NCBI RefSeq assembly: GCF_018613725.1
Contig: NZ_JAGGPS010000013.1
Span: 106,143 to 149,229, forward strand
Source of the DNA: Hymenobacter sp. ISL-91
GTDB taxonomy: Bacteria; Bacteroidota; Bacteroidia; Cytophagales; Hymenobacteraceae
Reading direction: 5' to 3'
DNA length: 43,087 bases
Part shown: positions 31,006-37,603 of the stretch, piece after piece
Position numbering within the stretch: position 1 is the stretch's first letter
Layout: every line of letters begins with the position of its first letter
Program-made: the position numbers and the translations under genes
The notes under the pieces: model-generated
The model's database searches: none
The model's input: only the letters and a program-made list of their open reading frames with translations
Told to the model about the DNA's origin: nothing

Positions 31006-32430
31006 CTACTTCTTCTTCGCTGGCGCGCCGCTGCCGGGGGCTACCACCTGCCCGTTGCGGAAGGTTTTGCGCTCCTTTACCGTCGTGCCGTCGAGACCAT
31101 AGTAGAGCCAAATGCCGGTCTCTTTGCCGTTGCGGAAGGGCCCGCTGGCTTCCAGGGTGCCGTCTTCGCGGAGCAGTCGGTAAGGGCCGGTTTTGAGGCC
31201 GCGCACGTAGGTAGTTTCGGCCTGCAGCTTGCCCGAAGGGAAGTATTCCTGCCCCAGGCCGGCAGGCTTGCCGTTCTCGGCCAGGAGCTTGCTTTTGAGC
31301 GTGCCGGTGGGGTGATAGGTCAGCTGCTCGCCGCCGAGGCGGCCGTTCTGGTAGGTTTCGAGCTGCTGCACCTGCTTGCCGCCGGGGAAGTAGGTGCGCC
31401 ACTGGCCTACTGGCAGGTTGTTCTTGTACTGCTGTTCGCGCTGCACGGTGCCGTCTTCGAAGTAGCCCGTTATTTTCCGGTCGCGGGCCTGGTTGCTGTA
31501 CTCGGTTTTCTGGCGAGGCTTGCCCGTTTCGTAGAAATCCTGCTGGGTGCCGACCAACGTGCCCTGGCGGTAGGTCATCGTGCTCCTGACCGCGCCGTTT
31601 TCGTGGTATGATTTGGCGGGGCCATCGAGGTTGTTGGTGCCGCCGGCCAGGGCGCGGGCCTGTTTGGTGAGGTCGTCGCCGAGTGGGTTTGTCACGGCCC
31701 GGCCCACCAGCGGTACGGCCACGTAGGTGCCCTCGGTCTGGAGCTGGCCCGAGCGGTAGTAGCTGCGGTAGCGGCCGCGGCCGGTCTGGTCGGCCTGTAC
31801 TTCGGTTTCGAGCTGGCCGTTGTCGTAGTACGTTTTGTAGGGGCCGGCCAGCAGTCCGCGGCGGTAGCTGCCCTCGCTCTGGAGCTGGCCGTTTTCGTAG
31901 TAGGTTTTTACCGGCCCGTTGGCCTGCCCATCGGTAAAGGTTATTTCGGCCTTGGGCTTGCCCGAATCGTACAGCTCGCGCACCAGCCCGGTTGGCTGGC
32001 CCTTGGCCAGTGTTGTTTCCAGCTTTACGCGGCCATCGGGGAAGAAGTACCGCAGTTCACCGTTGGGCTCATCATCAGCGAATGCCCCTTCCTGGGCCAG
32101 CTTGCCGGTGTCGTAATAGGTTTTGAAGGGCCCCTGGCGCACGCCGTCCTGGTAAGTTACCTCCAGCCGCCGCCCGCCGTTTGGGTGAAACTCCACGTAG
32201 GCCGAATCGCGCTTGCCGGCTGTGTAGCGGGTCTGGGCTTCGAGCTTGCCGGTATAATAAAACCGCTTGTACGGCCCCTGCATCACAGTATCAGCCCCCA
32301 CAATTGCCGAAAATTTCTCCCGCGGATGCACCCGCGTCGAGTCGAAGTAGGTTGTCAGCCGCCGCAGCTTTTGAGCTTGGGCGGCGCTGGTGGCGGTGAG
32401 TAGAACAATCAGGACAGACAGAATTCTCAT
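31006..32430 (-). CDS. Exported MORN/YwqK-repeat protein
   Basis: This 474-residue exported protein has a signal peptide (MRILSVLIVLLTATSAAQAQ) and is built almost wholly of about 15 degenerate repeats of the form G-x-x-x-G-x-x-x-x-Y-Y-x-x-G-x-L-x-x-E-x-x-Y. Examples are GPYKRFYYTGKLEAQTRY, GPFKTYYDTGKLAQEGAF and GPVKTYYENGQLQSEGSY. The repeats match the MORN-like YwqK family (COG2849). Databases call such proteins toxin-antitoxin YwqK antitoxins, but no toxin gene is near and the protein is secreted, so that name should not be taken as function. A structural or binding role at the cell surface is likelier. ATG 32430 begins the signal peptide; the upstream frame reads into a terminator. Confidence 0.85.
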   Translation of the reverse strand: MRILSVLIVLLTATSAAQAQKLRRLTTYFDSTRVHPREKFSAIVGADTVMQGPYKRFYYTGKLEAQTRYTAGKRDSAYVEFHPNGGRRLEVTYQDGVRQGPFKTYYDTGKLAQEGAFADDEPNGELRYFFPDGRVKLETTLAKGQPTGLVRELYDSGKPKAEITFTDGQANGPVKTYYENGQLQSEGSYRRGLLAGPYKTYYDNGQLETEVQADQTGRGRYRSYYRSGQLQTEGTYVAVPLVGRAVTNPLGDDLTKQARALAGGTNNLDGPAKSYHENGAVRSTMTYRQGTLVGTQQDFYETGKPRQKTEYSNQARDRKITGYFEDGTVQREQQYKNNLPVGQWRTYFPGGKQVQQLETYQNGRLGGEQLTYHPTGTLKSKLLAENGKPAGLGQEYFPSGKLQAETTYVRGLKTGPYRLLREDGTLEASGPFRNGKETGIWLYYGLDGTTVKERKTFRNGQVVAPGSGAPAKKK

Positions 32431-32486
32431 AGCGATAAGAACGGGGAAAAGGGCGAAGTAGTGCCTTGCAGAGAGCCGGCCAATCA

Positions 32487-32519
32487 AAAGCCCTGCCGCA
32501 AAACAAGCGGCAGGGCTTT
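32487..32519 (-). terminator. Intrinsic terminator between the thiolase and MORN-protein genes
   Basis: Perfect 13-bp arms at 32487-32499 and 32507-32519 with an AAAACAA loop. On the minus strand TTTTG follows the stem. Confidence 0.75.
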
Positions 32520-32549
32520 CAACTCAAACTCTCCAGTTTACAGAACGAA

Positions 32550-32588
32550 AGCTGACAGCTGGCAGCTAAAAGCTTACAGCTAGCAGCT
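32550..32588. repeat. AGCTGTTAGCT-type repeat fragment, copy 5
   Basis: Degenerate units GCTGACAGCTGGCAGCT and GCTTACAGCTAGCAGCT immediately after the thiolase stop codon. Confidence 0.6.
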
Positions 32589-32590
32589 CC

Positions 32591-33772
32591 TTAAACGCGC
32601 TCCAGCACAATGCTGCTGGCACCACCGCCACCGTTGCAGATACCGGTAACGCCGATTTTGCCACCCTCATTCTCGAGCACGCTCAGCAGCGTAGTCACGA
32701 TCCGGGCACCGGAAGCACCCAGTGGGTGGCCCAGCGAAACGGCACCGCCGTACACGTTTACCTTGGTGCCTTCCAGGTTCAGGAGCTTGTTGTTAGCCAG
32801 CGAAACCACCGAGAAAGCCTCGTTGATTTCGTAGAAATCCACTTCCGAAGCATCGAGCCCGGCGCTCTTCAATGCCTTCGGAATAGCCAGGGCAGGCGTG
32901 GTGGTAAACCACTCGGGAGCCTGCTCGGCATCGGCAAAGCCCCGAATGATGGCCAGCGGCTTGATGCCCAGTTCATCGGCCTTCTCGCGGCTCATCAACA
33001 GCACGGCGGCGGCGCCGTCGTTGAGGGTGGAGGCGTTGGCGGCCGTTACAGTGCCTTCCTTGGTGAAAGCGGCCCGCAGCCCGGCAAACTTGCTGAAATC
33101 AGCCTTCAGGTACTCCTCATCGTCGGAAATAACGGTTTCCTTGCCGCGCACCGTAATGGTTACGGGCACGATTTCGTCCTTCTTTTTGCCGGCTTTGGCC
33201 GCAGCGGCGCTCCGCTCGTAGCTCTGCTGAGCAAAGGCGTCCTGGTCTTCGCGCGAGATGCCGTAGTGGGTGGCTGTGGCGTCGGCGGCGTTGCCCATGG
33301 CGTAGTCGCCATAAGGGTCCCAGAGGCCGTCCTTCATCAGGCCGTCAATCATCTGGCCATGGCCGTACTTGGCTCCGAAACGGGCTTTGTCGAGGTAGTA
33401 GGGCACGTTGCTCATGCTCTCCATGCCGCCGGCCATCACCACATCGGCCTGGCCCAGCATAATGGCCTGGGCACCGTACATAATGGCCTTCGAGCCCGAA
33501 GCGCACACTTTGTTTACCGTCGTGCATTCTACGGTGTCGGGCAGGCCGGCTTTCTTGGCAGCCTGGCGGGCCGGGGCCTGGCCCAGGTTGGCCGAAATCA
33601 CGTTGCCCATAATCACCTGCTGCACCTGGTTGCCCTCAACGCCGGCCTTTTCCAAAGCGCCCTTAATGGCAATAGCGCCCAGCTCCACGGCCGACAGCGA
33701 GGCCAGGCTGCCGCCAAACGAGCCAATAGGAGTCCGCACAGCGGCTACGATTACTACTTCCTTGATTTGCAT
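32591..33772 (-). CDS. Acetyl-CoA C-acyltransferase (thiolase)
   Basis: This 393-residue thiolase makes or cleaves beta-ketoacyl-CoA. Both catalytic cysteines and the histidine are present: Cys90 in TTVNKVCASGSKAI (the acylated nucleophile), His349 in SLGHPLGASGAR and Cys379 in GICNGGGGASS. The length fits biosynthetic or degradative short-chain thiolases (acetyl-CoA acetyltransferase type). No partner beta-oxidation or polyhydroxybutyrate gene lies nearby, so the pathway is not fixed. A near-consensus -7 box (TACCTTTA, 33804-33811 on the minus strand) lies 31 bases upstream. Confidence 0.95.
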   Translation of the reverse strand: MQIKEVVIVAAVRTPIGSFGGSLASLSAVELGAIAIKGALEKAGVEGNQVQQVIMGNVISANLGQAPARQAAKKAGLPDTVECTTVNKVCASGSKAIMYGAQAIMLGQADVVMAGGMESMSNVPYYLDKARFGAKYGHGQMIDGLMKDGLWDPYGDYAMGNAADATATHYGISREDQDAFAQQSYERSAAAAKAGKKKDEIVPVTITVRGKETVISDDEEYLKADFSKFAGLRAAFTKEGTVTAANASTLNDGAAAVLLMSREKADELGIKPLAIIRGFADAEQAPEWFTTTPALAIPKALKSAGLDASEVDFYEINEAFSVVSLANNKLLNLEGTKVNVYGGAVSLGHPLGASGARIVTTLLSVLENEGGKIGVTGICNGGGGASSIVLERV

Positions 33773-33842
33773 AAGTTGAATTGGGTGGGGTGAGATTAGG
33801 GCCTAAAGGTACGAAAGGTGATTTGGTGAGAAAAGGCGGGTC

Positions 33843-33945
33843 CTTCTGAGCGAAGTCGGAGGCGAAGTCGAAGAATCTCTACCGTAATGGTAATCCTGTC
33901 GTTAGGAATTACTGTGGCACGTGAGATTCTTCAACTTCGGCTGCG
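33843..33945. repeat. TTCTGAGCGAAGTC-type hairpin repeat, decayed copy 5
   Basis: The left arm CTTCTGAGCGAAGTCGGAGG and the right arm around GATTCTTCAACTTCGGCTGC pair imperfectly. The centre TAATCCTGTCGTTAGGAATT resembles the inverse of the centre of the copy at 21720, which links the two copies directly. Confidence 0.7.
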
Positions 33946-34003
33946 CCCCTGGCTCAATTCGCCACATGCTCAGTATAACTCGCCTTTTCTCACCATCTTA
34001 CCA

Positions 34004-34972
34004 CTACCACGCCGGTTTGGTTTTGTCGCGGGGGGTGGTGGCTTTGCGCGGCAGCTGCTGCAGGTATTGCTGCTCGGCCGTGCGCAGGGCTTCGAGCAGC
34101 TGGCGGGCCTGGCCGGAACTCAGGTTCATCTGCTGCAGGCGGGCGCGCTGGGTTTGCTGGTTAGCTTCGTTGCCGGCGGCGGCCTCAGTGCCCCCGCGGC
34201 CGCTGGTGCCATTGGGGGCCGCGGGGCCGTTCCCATTGTCGCTGAGGCCGCGTACAGTGCCGGGCTGGCTGCCGCGGGCCACGTTGCGCTCGGGGCCCGC
34301 GCCGGGCCGGAAGCCGCCGCTGGCCGCACCGCCGGGTGTAGCTGAGGGTTGGGCCGGGTCGGGTTGGCCGCCGGCATCGGGGCGGGTCTGCGGGGTGCTG
34401 CTTGGGTCGTTGGGCTGAGTGGGGTCGGGGAGTTGGCCTTGGGTGCCGGGACCGGCTTTGGGCTGGGGCTGCTGCTCGCGGGGGCCGTCGGGCTGCTTTT
34501 GGGGGCTGCCATTAGGAGAGGGAGGTGGCGGCGGGGTAGCGCGGCCAGCCAGAAAGCGGCGCAGCACCTCATAGCTATAGCGGGCACCCGCGTTGCCGGC
34601 ATCGGCCAGTAGTGCCTGGCGCAGCAGGGCTACGGCCGGCGCATATTCGCCCCGGTTGGCGGCCAGGGCGGCAAGCTGCTGCAGCGCCACACTCCGCATT
34701 GGCTTATCAGAGCTTTCCAACAGGCGGCTGTAGTAAGTGCGGGCCTCGGCGGGCCGGCCGGCCCGCAGGGTGGCGTGGGCCAGGTTCAGCCACAGCGCGT
34801 CGTCGGTGCCACCCAGCTCCAGCGCGGCTTCGCGGTAAGCCAGGGCAGCTTCGGCGTACTGACGACTGGCGTAGGCCGCAGCCCCGCGCTGCACGGCCGC
34901 ATTACGGTCGTGGATGCGGGTAAGACTCCCCCAGAAGCTAAACAGCAGCAGCATCGTCAGCAGTGTTTTCAT
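34004..34972 (-). CDS. Tetratricopeptide-repeat protein, BatC-like
   Basis: This 322-residue protein has an N-terminal signal peptide or membrane anchor (MKTLLTMLLLFSFWGSL). It has about three TPR repeats at residues 25-140 (AAAYASRQYAEAALAYREAAL, ALWLNLAHATLRAGRPAEAR, and the third around YAPAVALLRQALLADA). A long Pro/Gly/Gln-rich linker (about 150-275) follows, then a C-terminal helical block NLSSGQARQLLEALRTAEQQYLQQL. That layout is typical of BatC of the Bacteroides aerotolerance operon. Its ATG overlaps the stop of the upstream von Willebrand factor A gene by four bases, indicating translational coupling. It probably forms a periplasmic scaffold with the VWA protein. Confidence 0.8.
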   Translation of the reverse strand: MKTLLTMLLLFSFWGSLTRIHDRNAAVQRGAAAYASRQYAEAALAYREAALELGGTDDALWLNLAHATLRAGRPAEARTYYSRLLESSDKPMRSVALQQLAALAANRGEYAPAVALLRQALLADAGNAGARYSYEVLRRFLAGRATPPPPPSPNGSPQKQPDGPREQQPQPKAGPGTQGQLPDPTQPNDPSSTPQTRPDAGGQPDPAQPSATPGGAASGGFRPGAGPERNVARGSQPGTVRGLSDNGNGPAAPNGTSGRGGTEAAAGNEANQQTQRARLQQMNLSSGQARQLLEALRTAEQQYLQQLPRKATTPRDKTKPAW

Positions 34973-35970
34973 GGCCGGATAACTTTCACTGTCAGCAGGA
35001 TATCGAGCCCGATGAGCAGCAGCGCCAGCGCCAGCGGGTAGCGGTAGCGGTTGTCGGACACGGCTACCGTGCGCACCTGCTGGGCCTGCCCCTCCAGCTG
35101 GTTGAGGGCAGAGAGCAGCAGGGAAAACTCGTTGCGCTGGTCGGTCAGCTCAAAATACTGACCGCCAGTCTGCTCGGCCAGGCGGCGCAGTGGGGCCGGT
35201 ACCAGCCGCGTTACGGCGTCGCGGCCGCGGGCGTCGCGTACATAGCCCGGGCGGCCGTCGGGCATCGGGATGCGGCTGCCCTCGGTAGTGCCCACGCCCA
35301 TTGTAAACACGCGAGCCCCCGAGCGGGCCAGCACCCGCACCGTCCCCTCCATGTTCTCGCCGAAATCCTCGCCGTCGGTGGCCAGCACCACGGCCGTGGC
35401 GCGGGGCGGAACGTCTGCCGGAGCCGGCCCGGCGGCGGAAGCGGCCGGCGCAAGGCGGTCGAGCACCAGCTTGAGTGGCGGTACCAGGTTGGTGGTGCCA
35501 ACCGGCACGAGGCTGGTTTCTAATGTGCTCAGGAAAAGCTGCAGCGCGTCCTGATCATAGGTAAGCGGGCACTGCACGTAGGCTTCGCCGGCAAACACAA
35601 TGAGCCCCAGCCGGTCGGCCGGAAAGCGGCGCACCAGCGTGGTCAGTTCGGCCTTCAGCTTCTGCAGCCGCGAGGGGGCCACGTCGGGGGCGTTCATCGA
35701 GCGCGACAAATCCACGAGCAGCCACACGTCTTTGCCGGCAGTGCGCACCGGGAGCCGGGTGAGGCCGTAGGCGGGGCCGAGCAGCGCCGCGCCCAGCAGG
35801 CCGCCATACAGCAGGCGCAACGCCAGTTTCCAGCTCAGCCGGCCACCGTGCTGGCCCAGCGGGGCGGCCAGCCGGCGGGTGCGGAGGGCGTAGCCCAGGT
35901 AAAAAATAAAAAAAATCAGCGCCGCTGCCGCCTCCGGCCAGCCTGGCAGATACGCCCAGTTCAACGCCAC
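34969..35970 (-). CDS. VWA domain-containing membrane protein, BatB-like
   Basis: This 333-residue protein has two N-terminal membrane helices (about 10-28 and 48-68 in this numbering), a periplasmic von Willebrand factor A domain and a C-terminal membrane helix (PLALALLLIGLDILLTVKVI). The metal-ion-dependent adhesion site DLSRSM with the D-x-S-x-S pattern, and the later VLATDGEDFG block, are intact. It matches BatA/BatB of aerotolerance operons, usually encoded with a MoxR ATPase and a DUF58 protein. Neither is in the window, and the gene upstream is the tRNA-Ser locus. I chose GTG 35970 (then ALNWAYL), as BatB-like proteins begin close to the first helix; a GTG at 36024 in the same frame is an alternative. 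Confidence 0.82.
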   Translation of the reverse strand: MALNWAYLPGWPEAAAALIFFIFYLGYALRTRRLAAPLGQHGGRLSWKLALRLLYGGLLGAALLGPAYGLTRLPVRTAGKDVWLLVDLSRSMNAPDVAPSRLQKLKAELTTLVRRFPADRLGLIVFAGEAYVQCPLTYDQDALQLFLSTLETSLVPVGTTNLVPPLKLVLDRLAPAASAAGPAPADVPPRATAVVLATDGEDFGENMEGTVRVLARSGARVFTMGVGTTEGSRIPMPDGRPGYVRDARGRDAVTRLVPAPLRRLAEQTGGQYFELTDQRNEFSLLLSALNQLEGQAQQVRTVAVSDNRYRYPLALALLLIGLDILLTVKVIRP

Positions 35971-36120
35971 GGTAACGAGTTCATGTTCACAATACAACCA
36001 GCCAAAAGAGTGGGGCTGCCCCACGGGTAAAACGCGCTAATTGGCGGCCTGAAAGCCCCAAACGCAGTAGCAAGATGGAAGATATTTTTCGGAACAGGGT
36101 TTGAATCTCCATCCGGCTCG

Positions 36121-36128
36121 TATATTTG
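36121..36128 (+). promoter_or_regulatory. -7 box TATATTTG with -33 TTTG, tRNA operon promoter
   Basis: TTTG at 36100-36103 and TATATTTG at 36121-36128 are 17 bases apart, the classic Bacteroidota arrangement. It lies 33 bases upstream of tRNA-Ser. Confidence 0.75.
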
Positions 36129-36161
36129 CAACACCTTTCAACCGGAAAGGACAACCCTTCG

Positions 36162-36249
36162 GGAGAGATGGGTGAGTGGCTGAAACCAGTAGTTTGCTAA
36201 ACTGCCGTAGCTCTAAAGGCTACCGGGGGTTCGAATCCCCCTCTCTCCG
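36162..36249 (+). tRNA. tRNA-Ser (anticodon GCT)
   Basis: An 88-base class II tRNA. Acceptor GGAGAGA pairs with TCTCTCC. The anticodon loop TTGCTAA gives GCT and reads AGC/AGU. A long variable arm is present, and the T arm is GGGGG-TTCGAAT-CCCCC. No CCA is encoded. Confidence 0.96.
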
Positions 36250-36261
36250 CGTTTCTTTGCA

Positions 36262-36345
36262 TTAAAAATTAAGAGTTAAAAGTTGATAACTGTCCGTTGG
36301 CGCAAGCCCGGTTAGTGCTCAGCTTTTAACTCTCAATTTTTAAGT
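36262..36345. repeat. TTAAAAATTAAGAGTTAAAAG-type inverted repeat between tRNAs
   Basis: The A/T-rich left arm (about 36262-36287) and right arm (about 36319-36345, TTTTAACTCTCAATTTTTAA) pair imperfectly over about 25 bp around a GC-rich centre. It is related in style to the AATTATGAATT repeats in the fab/acc cluster. Confidence 0.7.
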
Positions 36346-36353
36346 ATCCTTTT

Positions 36354-36430
36354 CGGGGTGTAGCGTAGCCCGGTATCGCGCCTGCTTTGGGAGCAGGAGG
36401 CCGCAGGTTCGAATCCTGCCACCCCGACCA
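36354..36430 (+). tRNA. tRNA-Pro (anticodon TGG)
   Basis: A 77-base tRNA including an encoded CCA. Acceptor CGGGGTG pairs with CACCCCG. The anticodon stem CCTGC/GCAGG encloses TTTGGGA, so the anticodon is TGG. The T arm is GCAGG-TTCGAAT-CCTGC. Confidence 0.96.
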
Positions 36431-36437
36431 GCATTTA

Positions 36438-36471
36438 GCCGTCAGCCCGCCTTTGGGGCGGGCGGCTTTTT
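36438..36471 (+). terminator. Intrinsic terminator after tRNA-Pro
   Basis: Arms GCCCGCC (36445-36451) and GGCGGGC (36457-36463), extended by GCC/GGC, then a five-base T-run. It implies that tRNA-Arg has its own promoter. Confidence 0.7.
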
Positions 36472-36523
36472 GCTTTTTAGAACTCGCTCTGTCGTTGAAT
36501 AGTGCGTTTTACATTCTTAACCC

Positions 36524-36597
<74 letters not shown>

Positions 36598-36604
36598 CAT
36601 TGAT

Positions 36605-36640
36605 AATTAGCCACTTAGCTACTTTGCTGAGTGGCTAATT
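36605..36640 (+). terminator. Hairpin after tRNA-Arg
   Basis: Perfect 11-bp arms at 36605-36615 and 36630-36640 (AATTAGCCACT and its inverse), eight bases after the tRNA. It is followed by two near-copies of GGGGCTAACA (36648 and 36660), which may be recombinase arm or core sites. Confidence 0.6.
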
Positions 36641-36790
36641 TGTTGTCGGGGCTAACAGTGGGGCTAACAACCACTTCGCTGCTCTACTCTGTATACTACC
36701 CGCCTCCTCTTCTTTCATGGAATTGTGAACAGAATTGGGTTGATGATATTTCGTTACATTGTGCTATACATAAACCTTCAAAAATAACTT

Positions 36791-36946
36791 ATGGATAAGT
36801 GGGAGATTTACCAGGACAACAAAAAAGAGTGGCGTTGGAACCGCACAGCCCCTAATGGCCGAATCGTAGGCGCTTCTACTCAAGGCTACTCATCCAGAGC
36901 AAACTGCGTAGAGAATGCGCAGCGGAACGGATATAGAGGAAGCTAA
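36791..36946 (+). CDS. DUF1508 (YegP-type) miniprotein
   Basis: A 51-residue protein. It starts MDKWEIYQDNKKEWRWNRTA and continues with GRIVGASTQGYSSRANCVEN, the one-repeat version of the DUF1508/YegP fold, normally K-x-E-I-Y-x-D-x-x-G-E-W-R-W followed by G-Y-S-S-K-x-x-C. Function is unknown; family members are small soluble alpha/beta proteins. The gene is complete, with ATG 36791, TAA at 36944-36946 and a strong terminator eight bases later. It is the first gene after tRNA-Arg and could be host or element cargo. Confidence 0.8.
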   Translation: MDKWEIYQDNKKEWRWNRTAPNGRIVGASTQGYSSRANCVENAQRNGYRGS

Positions 36947-36953
36947 GATTAGC

Positions 36954-36984
36954 AAAGCCCCAGCGTAATGAGCGCTGGGGCTTT
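36954..36984 (+). terminator. Intrinsic terminator after the DUF1508 gene
   Basis: Perfect 12-bp arms AAAGCCCCAGCG (36954-36965) and CGCTGGGGCTTT (36973-36984) with a seven-base loop. Its sequence resembles the AGCCCC palindromes at 30.9 kb. The remaining gap to 37126 holds no gene I can support. Confidence 0.75.
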
Positions 36985-37126
36985 CTGTTGTTTCAGGGTG
37001 CGGCCGCAGTCAGGGCCAGCAACAGGGCGAAAGAGCCGAATGGCTTCCTCATAGATTGTTGAACTTTAGACAGGTTTGCCCTGCAATATGGGGCGACCTA
37101 CGGCAGCACACAAGCCCCGGCCCTAA

Positions 37127-37432
37127 TCAGTCTAGCATAAGGTGGGCGGGTGGTAAATGGCCGTGCTTTCTTCCATAGGCTACGCAGTCGGCGTAAGAGA
37201 AACGCAGGCGCTGGCTGCCTTCCTCGGGGGGCATCAGGGCAATCGGGAGCTTGCCGTTGGTGCGGTTCTGGTAGAACCAGCCGACGCTGCGGCCGGTGAG
37301 CTTCATGGCTTCCTGCTGGTCAACCCAGATAACGCCTGCCCCGGCCCGGCGCTCGGCCAACTCCTTTAGAATTGGGGCCAGTGCCTCGGCTAATAGCTCG
37401 TCAACTTCCTGCTTGGTGTACACTTCGGGCAT
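37127..37432 (-). CDS. Small helix-turn-helix/excisionase-like DNA-binding protein
   Basis: This 101-residue protein starts MPEVYTKQEVDELLAEAL, an N-terminal helix, followed by a compact DNA-binding-like core VIWVDQQEAMKLTGRSVGWF and the strand-rich LPIALMPPEEGSQRLRFSYAD. The core pattern (a Q-x-A-x-x-L-T-G-x-S turn, then a recognition helix and an R-F-S-Y-A-D segment) resembles the winged helix of the MerR/excisionase group found in Bacteroidota mobile elements. ATG 37432 was preferred to 37456 because the latter lies inside a leader hairpin (37450-37467). It may control excision or transcription of the element; this is inferred from size and context. Confidence 0.6.
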   Translation of the reverse strand: MPEVYTKQEVDELLAEALAPILKELAERRAGAGVIWVDQQEAMKLTGRSVGWFYQNRTNGKLPIALMPPEEGSQRLRFSYADCVAYGRKHGHLPPAHLMLD

Positions 37433-37449
37433 GGCGGTATAGGGTTTGG

Positions 37450-37467
37450 CCGGCAATTGTCTGCCGG
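37450..37467 (-). promoter_or_regulatory. Leader hairpin of the small HTH gene
   Basis: Arms CCGGCA and TGCCGG pair with a six-base loop, just downstream of a CACTTTTG near-consensus -7 box (37473-37480 on the minus strand). Confidence 0.4.
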
Positions 37468-37512
37468 GGCTGCAAAAGTGCTAATCATCTTGTGAAAAGG
37501 CACCCTTTTTTA

Positions 37513-37558
37513 TTTGCAAATAATTGATTATCATATATTTGTACGTAATTTAATTCGG
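37513..37558 (+). promoter_or_regulatory. Promoter with operator-like palindromes, block 1
   Basis: TTTG (37513-37516) and TATATTTG (37534-37541) form a promoter with 17-base spacing that reads toward the 671-residue gene. TGATTATCA (37525-37533) is a palindrome just before the -7 box. CGTAATTTAATTCGG (37544-37558) is a near-palindrome over the start region. Both motifs recur at 40898-40936. Confidence 0.65.
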
Positions 37559-37591
37559 TAGACAACTCCGAGCAAACCGCTGATTATGTTG

Positions 37592-37599
37592 TATTTTTG
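37592..37599 (+). promoter_or_regulatory. Second -7 box TATTTTTG, four bases before ATG 37604
   Basis: Consensus TAnnTTTG with the same four-base spacing to the ATG as at 7463. It could give a leaderless mRNA for the 671-residue protein in addition to the transcript from 37534. Confidence 0.45.
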
Positions 37600-37603
37600 A
37601 GCA

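Noticed and set aside
31006..32430. YwqK antitoxin of a toxin-antitoxin system
   Set aside because: The family name is historical; the protein is exported, made of MORN-like repeats, and no toxin gene is adjacent.
36993..37052. 19-residue minus-strand open frame with a signal-peptide-like sequence
   Set aside because: Too short, no downstream coding continuation and no clear promoter; chance or relic.
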